Shown here in pieces: positions 57,343 through 64,000 of a DNA stretch of 64,000 bases. The stretch covers positions 4,774,001-4,838,000 of the forward strand of contig NZ_CP007215.2 in NCBI RefSeq assembly GCF_000300455.3, given 5' to 3'. The DNA is from Kosakonia sacchari SP1. Its GTDB lineage: Bacteria; Pseudomonadota; Gammaproteobacteria; Enterobacterales; Enterobacteriaceae. A program made the translations under genes and the position numbers. The stretch's first letter is position 1. The number at the start of each line of letters is the position of its first letter. The notes under the pieces were generated by a model. That model was not told the DNA's origin, ran no database searches, and saw only the letters and a list, made by a program, of their open reading frames with translations.

Positions 57343-57361
57343 CCACCTCCATAGGAGGTGG
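57343..57361. repeat. IS200-type subterminal hairpin, typA side
   Basis: CCACCTCC-ATA-GGAGGTGG, upstream end relative to tnpA. It may also block read-through into the transposase gene. Confidence 0.75.
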
Positions 57362-57380
57362 TGTTCATGCAAGGATAAAA

Positions 57381-57405
57381 AAAGCCGCTGAAAATCAGCG
57401 GCTTT
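57381..57405 (-). terminator. typA terminator
   Basis: AAAGCCGCTGA (57381-57391) / TCAGCGGCTTT (57395-57405), eleven-bp stem, then TTTTTT on the minus strand. Confidence 0.9.
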
Positions 57406-57427
57406 TTCACAAGCAAATAAAGAGTGA

Positions 57428-59251
57428 TTACTCTTCTTTCGCTCCGCGCATTGCACGTTTACGGTCGTTTTCCGTCAGGTGACGTTTACGAATACGGATA
57501 GAGAGCGGGGTCACTTCTACCAGTTCGTCGTCATCGATGAACTCCAGAGCTTGCTCCAGGGTCATCTTGATCGGCGGAACCAGAACCGTGGCTTCGTCTG
57601 TACCAGACGCACGCATGTTGGTCAGTTTCTTACCGGTCAGGCAGTTTACCGTCAGGTCGTTAGAACGGCTGTGAATACCGATGATCTGGCCTTCATACAC
57701 TTCCGCGCCGTGACCGAGGAACAACTTACCGCGATCCTGCAGACCGAACAGGGCGAACGCAACCGCTTTACCCTGACCGTTGGAGATCAGCACGCCGTTG
57801 TTACGCTGGCCCACTTCGCCCGGACGAACATCGTCGTAATGGCTGAAGGTGGAATACAGCAGACCAGTACCGGAAGTCATGGTCATGAACTCAGAACGGA
57901 AGCCGATCAGACCACGGCTTGGGATCACGTAGTCGAGACGTACGCGGCCTTTGCCGTCCGGATTCATGTTTTTCAGATCGCCTTTACGCTCGCCCAGCGC
58001 CTGCATCACAGAACCCTGGTGCTGCTCTTCAACGTCCAGCGTGACGTTTTCGAACGGCTCTTGTTTGCGGCCATCGATTTCACGGAAGATAACTTTCGGA
58101 CGGGAAACCGCCATTTCGAAACCTTCACGACGCATGTTCTCGATAAGCACGGACAAGTGCAGCTCACCACGGCCGGAAACGCGGAATGCGTCAGCGTCTT
58201 CGGTCTCTTCAACGCGCAGCGCAACGTTGTGCACCAGCTCTTTGTTCAGGCGGTCGAGGATCTGACGTGAAGTCACGTACTTACCTTCTTTACCACAGAA
58301 CGGAGAGGTGTTGACGTTGAAGAACATAGTCACGGTCGGTTCATCAACAGACAGCGCCGGCAGCGCTTCGACGTTCTGCGGATCGCAGATGGTGTCGGAG
58401 ATGTTCAGCTCGCCCAGACCGGTGATGGCAATGATATCGCCTGCTTCTGCGATTTCGCTATCAATACGCTCCAGCCCCAGGTGGGTCAGCACTTTGCCGA
58501 CTTTACCGTTGCGGGTTTTGCCTTCGCTATCAATGATAGTGACTTGCTGGTTCGGTTTTACTTTACCGCGCTTGATACGACCGATGCCGATTACACCAAC
58601 ATAGTTGTTGTAGTCGAGCTGGGAGATCTGCATCTGGAACGTGCCGTCGAGATCGACGTTCGGTGCAGGGACATGGTCAACAATCGCCTGGTACAGCGGA
58701 GTCATGTCTTCAGCCATGTCTTCGTGGTCCATACCCGCGATACCGTTCAGCGCAGAAGCGTAAACGATCGGGAAGTCCAGCTGCTCGTCGGTCGCATCCA
58801 GGTTTACGAACAGGTCGAATACCTGATCGACAACCCAGTCCGGACGCGCGCCAGGACGGTCAACTTTGTTGATTACCACAATCGGTTTCAGGCCATGGGC
58901 AAATGCTTTTTTGGTCACGAAACGCGTTTGCGGCATAGGGCCGTCAAATGCGTCAACCACCAGCAGCACGGAATCGACCATGGACATCACACGCTCAACT
59001 TCACCACCGAAGTCGGCGTGCCCTGGGGTATCAACGATGTTGATACGGTAATCATTCCATTTGATAGCGGTGTTTTTAGCGAGGATGGTAATCCCACGCT
59101 CTTTCTCCAAATCGTTGGAGTCCATCACACGCTCTTGAGTTTCAGCACGTTCGTCGAACGTACCGGATTGCTGCAGCAGCTTGTCAACCAGGGTGGTTTT
59201 ACCGTGGTCAACGTGAGCAATGATGGCGATGTTACGCAGATTTTCGATCAC
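57428..59251 (-). CDS. typA: Ribosome-associated GTPase TypA/BipA
   Basis: Translational GTPase that assists ribosome assembly and stress or cold adaptation; 607 residues. The G motifs are [10 protein letters not shown] (G1), GITI (G2), [10 protein letters not shown] (G3), [11 protein letters not shown] (G4), followed by EF-G-like domains and the unique C-terminal domain. The start is a GTG at 59251 giving [18 protein letters not shown], as in E. coli. It is divergent from glnA across 380 bases and ends at a strong terminator next to the insertion sequence. Confidence 0.97.
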   Translation of the reverse strand: MIENLRNIAIIAHVDHGKTTLVDKLLQQSGTFDERAETQERVMDSNDLEKERGITILAKNTAIKWNDYRINIVDTPGHADFGGEVERVMSMVDSVLLVVDAFDGPMPQTRFVTKKAFAHGLKPIVVINKVDRPGARPDWVVDQVFDLFVNLDATDEQLDFPIVYASALNGIAGMDHEDMAEDMTPLYQAIVDHVPAPNVDLDGTFQMQISQLDYNNYVGVIGIGRIKRGKVKPNQQVTIIDSEGKTRNGKVGKVLTHLGLERIDSEIAEAGDIIAITGLGELNISDTICDPQNVEALPALSVDEPTVTMFFNVNTSPFCGKEGKYVTSRQILDRLNKELVHNVALRVEETEDADAFRVSGRGELHLSVLIENMRREGFEMAVSRPKVIFREIDGRKQEPFENVTLDVEEQHQGSVMQALGERKGDLKNMNPDGKGRVRLDYVIPSRGLIGFRSEFMTMTSGTGLLYSTFSHYDDVRPGEVGQRNNGVLISNGQGKAVAFALFGLQDRGKLFLGHGAEVYEGQIIGIHSRSNDLTVNCLTGKKLTNMRASGTDEATVLVPPIKMTLEQALEFIDDDELVEVTPLSIRIRKRHLTENDRKRAMRGAKEE

Positions 59252-59357
59252 AACTTTGCCTCAGGCATTAGAAATAGCGCGTTATTGTACACGTATTAAT
59301 CGAAGGACTAAACAGGATCACAAACATCCTCCGCAAACAAGTATTGCAGAGTTGCTT

Positions 59358-59373
59358 TGTGATCGCTTTCACG
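59358..59373 (+). promoter_or_regulatory. CRP site upstream of glnA
   Basis: TGTGA-TCGCTT-TCACG, consistent with the CRP-dependent glnAp1 promoter of E. coli. Confidence 0.7.
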
Positions 59374-59403
59374 GAGCGTTAAAAGGGGCATTTAACGAAA
59401 ATT

Positions 59404-59418
59404 GCACCAATATAGTGC
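59404..59418 (+). promoter_or_regulatory. NtrC-binding site (upstream glnA enhancer)
   Basis: TGCACCA followed by an inverted TAGTGC half-site, close to TGCACCA-N5-TGGTGCA. Confidence 0.7.
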
Positions 59419-59434
59419 CCAGTGTTCACATAAA

Positions 59435-59451
59435 GGCACTATATTGGTGCA
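59435..59451 (+). promoter_or_regulatory. NtrC-binding site (strong glnA enhancer)
   Basis: GGCACTATATTGGTGCA, very similar to the strong E. coli glnA NtrC site. Further weaker half-sites (TGGTGCA at 59464, TTGCACTATA at 59478) follow, as in E. coli. Confidence 0.8.
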
Positions 59452-59523
59452 ACATAACCATCATGGTGCAGCCCTTTTGCACTATACCGAGCATGATAAC
59501 GCCTTTTTAGGGGCATTTAAAAG

Positions 59524-59540
59524 TTGGCATAGATTTCGCT
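59524..59540 (+). promoter_or_regulatory. Sigma-54 promoter glnAp2
   Basis: TTGGCAT-N-TTCGCT with an exact GG-N10-GC spacing (GG at 59526-59527, GC at 59538-59539), downstream of the NtrC sites and about 90 bases before the ATG. Confidence 0.88.
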
Positions 59541-59631
59541 TTAACGATTGTACGATAACTACGCCAGCTTACGTAGTAATTAGAAGACCTCGTTACCACG
59601 ACGACAATGACAAATCCGGGAGAGTTTAAGT

Positions 59632-61041
59632 ATGTCCGCTGAACACGTTTTGACGATGCTGAATGAGCACGAAGTGAAGTTTGTCGATCTGCGCTTCACC
59701 GATACCAAAGGTAAAGAACAGCACGTCACTATCCCAGCCCATCAGGTAAACGCCGACTTCTTTGAAGAAGGTAAAATGTTTGATGGTTCTTCGATTGGTG
59801 GCTGGAAAGGCATCAACGAATCAGACATGGTGCTGATGCCGGACGCGACTACCGCTGTCATTGACCCGTTCTACGAAGAGTCTACGCTGATCATTCGTTG
59901 CGATATCCTCGAACCAGGCACCATGCAGGGCTACGACCGTGACCCGCGCTCCATCGCTAAACGCGCTGAAGAATACCTGCGCTCCACCGGTCTGGCAGAC
60001 ACCGTTCTGTTTGGGCCAGAGCCGGAATTCTTCCTGTTCGACGACGTGCGCTTCGGCAGCTCCATTTCCGGTTCCAGCGTCGCTATCGACGATATCGAAG
60101 GCGCATGGAACACCTCCACCAAATACGAAGGTGGTAACAAAGGTCACCGTCCGGCTGTGAAAGGCGGTTACTTCCCGGTCCCGCCGGTCGATTCATCACA
60201 GGATCTGCGTTCCACCATGTGTCTGGTGATGGAAGAGATGGGCCTGGTTGTTGAAGCTCACCACCACGAAGTGGCAACGGCTGGTCAGAACGAAGTGGCT
60301 ACCCGCTTCAACACCATGACCAAAAAAGCCGACGAAATTCAGATTTACAAATATGTGGTGCACAACGTTGCTCACCGCTTTGGTAAAACCGCGACCTTTA
60401 TGCCGAAACCGATGTTCGGTGATAACGGTTCCGGTATGCACTGCCACATGTCCCTGTCCAAGAACGGCACTAACCTGTTCTCTGGCGACAAATACGCTGG
60501 CCTGTCTGAAATGGCGCTGTACTACATTGGCGGCGTAATCAAACACGCAAAAGCGATCAATGCCCTGTCTAACCCGACCACCAACTCTTACAAGCGTCTG
60601 GTCCCGGGCTATGAAGCGCCGGTAATGCTGGCTTACTCTGCGCGTAACCGTTCTGCGTCTATCCGTATTCCGGTTGTCGCTTCTCCGAAAGCGCGTCGTA
60701 TCGAAGTGCGCTTCCCGGACCCAGCTGCTAACCCGTATCTGTGCTTCGCAGCGCTGCTGATGGCTGGTCTGGATGGCATTAAAAACAAAATCCACCCGGG
60801 CGAAGCGATGGACAAAAACCTGTATGACCTGCCGGCTGAAGAAGCGAAAGAGATCCCGCAGGTTGCAGGCTCTCTGGAAGAAGCGCTCAACGCGCTGGAT
60901 GCTGACCGCGAGTTCCTGACTGCTGGTGGCGTATTCACCGACGACGCTATCGATGCTTACATCGCGCTGCGTATCGAAGAGAACGACCGTGTTCGCATGA
61001 CGCCGCACCCGGTAGAGTTCGAATTGTACTACAGCGTTTAA
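59632..61041 (+). CDS. glnA: Glutamine synthetase
   Basis: Type I glutamine synthetase, making glutamine from glutamate, ammonia and ATP; 469 residues forming a dodecamer. Visible elements are the [11 protein letters not shown] loop, metal-binding EPEFFLF, the [10 protein letters not shown] region, [10 protein letters not shown] and the adenylylation site Tyr in NLYDLPAEE. It is first of glnA-glnL-glnG and carries a nitrogen-controlled sigma-54 promoter upstream. Confidence 0.98.
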   Translation: MSAEHVLTMLNEHEVKFVDLRFTDTKGKEQHVTIPAHQVNADFFEEGKMFDGSSIGGWKGINESDMVLMPDATTAVIDPFYEESTLIIRCDILEPGTMQGYDRDPRSIAKRAEEYLRSTGLADTVLFGPEPEFFLFDDVRFGSSISGSSVAIDDIEGAWNTSTKYEGGNKGHRPAVKGGYFPVPPVDSSQDLRSTMCLVMEEMGLVVEAHHHEVATAGQNEVATRFNTMTKKADEIQIYKYVVHNVAHRFGKTATFMPKPMFGDNGSGMHCHMSLSKNGTNLFSGDKYAGLSEMALYYIGGVIKHAKAINALSNPTTNSYKRLVPGYEAPVMLAYSARNRSASIRIPVVASPKARRIEVRFPDPAANPYLCFAALLMAGLDGIKNKIHPGEAMDKNLYDLPAEEAKEIPQVAGSLEEALNALDADREFLTAGGVFTDDAIDAYIALRIEENDRVRMTPHPVEFELYYSV

Positions 61042-61220
61042 GAATTAAGACTCGGCAGAAGTCTTGTCGCAGCAAGGCGGCAACCGAATATGTCCCGAAT
61101 CACTGAGTTCGCTAACTGATTCGGGCGAATGAGGTAGCCAATGCAGCTATGGTAAGAAAGATGCCAGAGGATTTTTAGTTGCCGTGGAACTTTTAGCCCA
61201 TCCCTGGATGGGCTTTTTTC
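61042..61220 (+). ncRNA. glnZ: Probable GlnZ sRNA in the glnA 3' UTR
   Basis: In E. coli and Salmonella the glnA 3' region is processed into the Hfq-bound sRNA GlnZ, which links nitrogen status to carbon metabolism. Here a 150-base non-coding stretch after the glnA stop leads into a strong terminator, the same arrangement. I have not aligned the seed region, and the 5' end is only placed at the glnA stop. Confidence 0.45.
61195..61219 (+). terminator. glnA terminator
   Basis: AGCCCATCC (61195-61203) / GGATGGGCT (61206-61214) followed by six T residues. Part of transcription must pass it to reach glnLG, which also have their own promoter. Confidence 0.88.
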
Positions 61221-61269
61221 TCCACCAACAATCTGATCTAACGCGCTTTTTACCAATAAAACGCTATAC

Positions 61270-61286
61270 TGCACTAAATTAGTGCA
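61270..61286 (+). promoter_or_regulatory. NtrC site at the glnL promoter
   Basis: TGCACTAAATTAGTGCA, a perfect 17-base palindrome just before glnL; at this position NtrC represses glnLp in E. coli. Confidence 0.82.
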
Positions 61287-61306
61287 CACCTCCGGGAGAC
61301 TGCTAA

Positions 61307-62356
61307 ATGGCAAGCGGCGTGCTGCCCGATGCTGGGCAGATCCTCAATTCTTTGATCAACAGCATCTTGCTGGTTGATGACGACCTGGCGGTACATTACG
61401 CCAACCCTGCGGCACAGCAACTGCTGGCGCAAAGCTCTCGTAAGCTATTCGGCACACCGCTCCCCGAACTGCTGAGTTACTTTTCCCTGAACATCGATTT
61501 GATGCGGGAAAGTTTGCACGCCGGGCAGGGGTTTACCGATAACGAAGTGACCCTCGTTATTGACGGGCGCTCACACATTCTTTCGCTGACGGCGCAACGT
61601 CTGCCGGATGGTTTGATTCTGCTGGAAATGGCGCCGATGGATAACCAGCGCCGTCTTAGCCAGGAGCAGCTCCAGCATGCCCAACAAGTTGCGGCGCGCG
61701 ATCTGGTACGCGGTCTGGCGCATGAAATTAAAAACCCGCTTGGCGGTTTACGCGGCGCGGCGCAGTTGCTGAGCAAAGCCCTGCCCGATCCGGCGCTGCT
61801 GGAATATACCAAAGTGATCATCGAGCAGGCTGACCGCTTGCGTAACCTGGTTGATCGCCTGCTGGGGCCGCAGCAACCGGGGATGCATGTTACCGAAAGC
61901 ATTCACAAAGTGGCCGAGCGCGTGGTGAAACTGGTTTCAATGGAGCTGCCGGAGAACGTCACCTTAACCCGTGATTACGATCCAAGTTTGCCGGAGCTCG
62001 CGCACGATCCCGACCAAATCGAGCAGGTTTTACTGAATATTGTGCGTAACGCTTTGCAGGCGCTGGGACCGGAAGGGGGTGAAATTATTCTGCGCACCCG
62101 TACCGCCTTCCAGCTGACGCTGCACGGCGTGCGTTATCGCCTCGCGGCGAGAATAGATGTGGAAGATAACGGCCCGGGTATTCCGTCGCACCTCCAGGAT
62201 ACCTTGTTCTACCCGATGGTGAGCGGACGCGAAGGCGGTACCGGGCTGGGGTTATCTATCGCACGCAGTTTGATTGATCAACATTCTGGCAAAATTGAAT
62301 TTACCAGTTGGCCAGGCCATACCGAATTCTCGGTATTTCTGCCTATTCGGAAGTAG
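61307..62356 (+). CDS. glnL: Nitrogen sensor kinase NtrB (GlnL)
   Basis: Cytoplasmic histidine kinase/phosphatase controlled by PII (GlnB); 349 residues. An N-terminal PAS domain (about 10-115, [12 protein letters not shown]) is followed by the H box [16 protein letters not shown] with the phospho-acceptor His near residue 139, then [20 protein letters not shown] and [10 protein letters not shown] of the ATPase domain. CCGGGAG precedes the ATG. glnG starts eight bases after its stop. Confidence 0.97.
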   Translation: MASGVLPDAGQILNSLINSILLVDDDLAVHYANPAAQQLLAQSSRKLFGTPLPELLSYFSLNIDLMRESLHAGQGFTDNEVTLVIDGRSHILSLTAQRLPDGLILLEMAPMDNQRRLSQEQLQHAQQVAARDLVRGLAHEIKNPLGGLRGAAQLLSKALPDPALLEYTKVIIEQADRLRNLVDRLLGPQQPGMHVTESIHKVAERVVKLVSMELPENVTLTRDYDPSLPELAHDPDQIEQVLLNIVRNALQALGPEGGEIILRTRTAFQLTLHGVRYRLAARIDVEDNGPGIPSHLQDTLFYPMVSGREGGTGLGLSIARSLIDQHSGKIEFTSWPGHTEFSVFLPIRK

Positions 62357-62364
62357 AGGTGTTT

Positions 62365-63774
62365 ATGCAACGAGGGATAGTCTGGATCGTTGATGACGAT
62401 AGCTCCATCCGTTGGGTGCTGGAACGCGCGCTCACCGGGGCTGGCTTGAGTTGTACAACGTTTGAAAGTGCCAATGAAGTGCTAGATGCACTCACCACCA
62501 AAACCCCGGATGTACTGCTTTCGGATATTCGTATGCCAGGGATGGATGGTCTTGCGTTATTGAAACAGATCAAACAGCGCCATCCGATGCTCCCGGTCAT
62601 CATTATGACCGCGCATTCCGATCTTGATGCGGCGGTCAGCGCGTATCAACAGGGGGCATTCGATTATCTGCCCAAACCGTTTGATATCGACGAAGCTGTC
62701 GCGCTGGTTGAACGCGCTATCAGCCATTATCAGGAACAGCAGCAGCCGCGCAATGTGCAGGCCAGCGGTCCGACGACTGACATTATCGGCGAAGCACCAG
62801 CGATGCAGGATGTGTTTCGCATTATCGGTCGCTTGTCGCGCTCGTCGATCAGCGTATTGATTAATGGTGAATCGGGGACCGGTAAAGAACTGGTGGCGCA
62901 TGCGCTGCATCGCCACAGCCCGCGCGTGAAAGCGCCGTTTATCGCCCTCAATATGGCGGCTATTCCGAAGGATTTGATTGAATCGGAACTATTTGGTCAC
63001 GAAAAAGGGGCGTTTACTGGCGCGAATACGATTCGTCAGGGACGGTTTGAACAAGCCGATGGCGGGACACTGTTTCTGGACGAAATCGGCGATATGCCGC
63101 TCGATGTACAGACACGTTTGCTGCGCGTGCTGGCCGATGGCCAGTTTTATCGCGTTGGCGGCTATGCGCCGGTGAAGGTCGATGTCCGCATTATCGCCGC
63201 CACGCACCAGAATCTGGAACAGCGCGTTCAGGAGGGCAAATTCCGTGAGGATCTGTTCCACCGCCTGAACGTGATCCGCGTGCATTTGCCGCCGCTGCGC
63301 GAACGCCGGGAAGATATTCCGCGTTTAGCACGCCACTTTTTGCAAGTCGCCGCACGTGAGCTGGGCGTGGAAACGAAGCAACTGCATCCGGAAACCGAAA
63401 CCGCGCTAACGCGTCTGGCATGGCCGGGTAACGTCCGCCAACTGGAAAACACCTGCCGTTGGTTAACGGTTATGGCCGCAGGCCAGGAAGTGTTGATTCA
63501 GGATTTGCCAGGCGAGTTGTTCGAAACCACCGTGCCGGACAGCCCTTCGCAGAGTTTGCCAGACAGTTGGGCAACACTGCTGGCGCAATGGGCGGATCGC
63601 GCATTGCGTTCCGGTCATCAAAATCTGCTTTCTGAAGCGCAACCCGAAATGGAGCGCACATTACTGACCACGGCCCTGCGCCACACGCAGGGCCATAAAC
63701 AGGAAGCGGCGCGGCTGCTCGGATGGGGTCGTAACACCCTGACGCGTAAGTTGAAAGAACTGGGAATGGAGTAG
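62365..63774 (+). CDS. glnG: Nitrogen response regulator NtrC (GlnG)
   Basis: Sigma-54 activator that opens glnAp2 and other nitrogen promoters when phosphorylated; 469 residues. The receiver has DDD at 10-12 and phospho-acceptor Asp54 in LLSDIRMPG. The AAA+ domain has Walker A GESGTGKE, the sigma-54 contact loop GAFTGA and Walker [12 protein letters not shown]. The C-terminal Fis-like helix-turn-helix is [18 protein letters not shown]. The start at 62365 gives [14 protein letters not shown]. Confidence 0.98.
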   Translation: MQRGIVWIVDDDSSIRWVLERALTGAGLSCTTFESANEVLDALTTKTPDVLLSDIRMPGMDGLALLKQIKQRHPMLPVIIMTAHSDLDAAVSAYQQGAFDYLPKPFDIDEAVALVERAISHYQEQQQPRNVQASGPTTDIIGEAPAMQDVFRIIGRLSRSSISVLINGESGTGKELVAHALHRHSPRVKAPFIALNMAAIPKDLIESELFGHEKGAFTGANTIRQGRFEQADGGTLFLDEIGDMPLDVQTRLLRVLADGQFYRVGGYAPVKVDVRIIAATHQNLEQRVQEGKFREDLFHRLNVIRVHLPPLRERREDIPRLARHFLQVAARELGVETKQLHPETETALTRLAWPGNVRQLENTCRWLTVMAAGQEVLIQDLPGELFETTVPDSPSQSLPDSWATLLAQWADRALRSGHQNLLSEAQPEMERTLLTTALRHTQGHKQEAARLLGWGRNTLTRKLKELGME

Positions 63775-63884
63775 TGTGCAGGTGAAGTGTAAAGAATGAA
63801 CCACGATCGCAAATTGCCGCTATTTTGCGCTTTACTGTTACCGGCAGTGACGTATGATCTTGCCCGTTCATGGGAGAGGTCATC

Positions 63885-64000
63885 ATGCTGGAATCATTAA
63901 TCAATGTGGTCACTGCAGGCGTAGAAGCAGGCGCGTCGGCAAGCCACACACCGCAAACGGCCATCGCGGCTATTCTGTGTGCCGCGCTGGTTGGGCTGTT
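63885..64000 (+). CDS. yshB: Small membrane protein YshB (3' end outside window)
   Basis: Thirty-eight codons are visible before the window ends. The frame starts MLESLINVVTAGVEAG and continues SHTPQTAIAAILCAALVGL, closely matching the 36-residue E. coli YshB, with a small insertion (VEAGASA) before the conserved SHTPQTA. One transmembrane helix begins at about residue 26. GGGAGAGG lies eight bases ahead. Position after glnG is conserved. YshB has been linked to intracellular fitness of Salmonella. Confidence 0.85.
   Translation, partial: MLESLINVVTAGVEAGASASHTPQTAIAAILCAALVGL

Larger units (their letters stand above)
56745..57365 (-). mobile_element. IS200/IS605-family insertion sequence
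   Basis: A single tnpA on the minus strand flanked by subterminal hairpins at 56749-56767 and 57343-57361. Both have an ATA loop and the arms CCACCTGC/GCAGGTGG and CCACCTCC/GGAGGTGG, so they differ by one compensating base pair. No terminal inverted repeats or target duplication are expected for this family. No tnpB is present. The exact ends are estimated. Confidence 0.82.

Noticed and set aside
56745-57427. IS605-type element with tnpB
   Set aside because: Only tnpA fits between the end hairpins; there is no room or sequence for tnpB or an omega RNA of usual size.
59220-59510. Small frame across the glnA control region
   Set aside because: The DNA is explained by CRP and NtrC sites; the translated product has no recognisable feature.

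Overview
The window is enterobacterial chromosome. Its backbone matches, gene for gene and in reverse orientation, the Escherichia coli K-12 segment from glpK down to glnG: glpK-glpX-fpr-yiiR-yiiQ-tpiA, cdh-sbp-pfkA-fieF, cpxP/cpxRA, yiiM-kdgT-sodA, the rha cluster, fdhD-fdoGHI-fdhE, fabY-dtd-yihY-yihX, typA, glnALG and yshB. Proteins are very close to those of E. coli, but accessory content differs (a rhamnose ABC transporter, a DASS permease, azlCD, a chaperone-usher fimbria, no sulfoquinovose genes before typA). This suggests a relative such as Kosakonia, Enterobacter or Klebsiella; the genus is an inference from gene content only.

Layout. 1-16.9 kb: glycerol and triose metabolism, an inserted DASS-family permease, sulfate binding (sbp), phosphofructokinase, iron efflux (fieF), the Cpx envelope-stress system with its box and the CpxQ sRNA in the cpxP 3' end, then a convergent pair, a DapA/NAL-family aldolase and the 2-keto-3-deoxygluconate permease kdgT. 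Both members of that pair have KdgR-like operators. sodA with a Fur-box match follows. 17-30 kb: a complete L-rhamnose regulon with rhaT, rhaSR, rhaBAD, a four-gene sugar ABC transporter, an iron alcohol dehydrogenase (probable lactaldehyde reductase) and rhaM.

30-45.65 kb is the accessory part, lying between rhaM and fdhD. It holds a chaperone-usher fimbrial operon with two chaperones, an XRE-cupin regulator divergent from azlCD, a MacAB/TolC-type tripartite exporter whose genes overlap by exactly 8 nt at each junction, an orphan FlhE-like periplasmic protein, and a Crp/Fnr-like regulator plus YgjV-like membrane protein enclosed by two nearly identical DUF1471 cassettes.

45.67-64 kb returns to the backbone: fdhD, selenocysteine formate dehydrogenase-O (UGA read at codon 196) preceded by a tandem 63-nt repeat, fdhE, a small hydrolase/NTF2-like insertion, fabY-dtd-yihY-yihX, an IS200-type insertion sequence, typA, and the nitrogen-regulated glnA-glnL-glnG operon with sigma-54 promoter, NtrC sites and a probable GlnZ sRNA. 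yshB is cut by the window end. I saw no rRNA, tRNA, CRISPR array or prophage.
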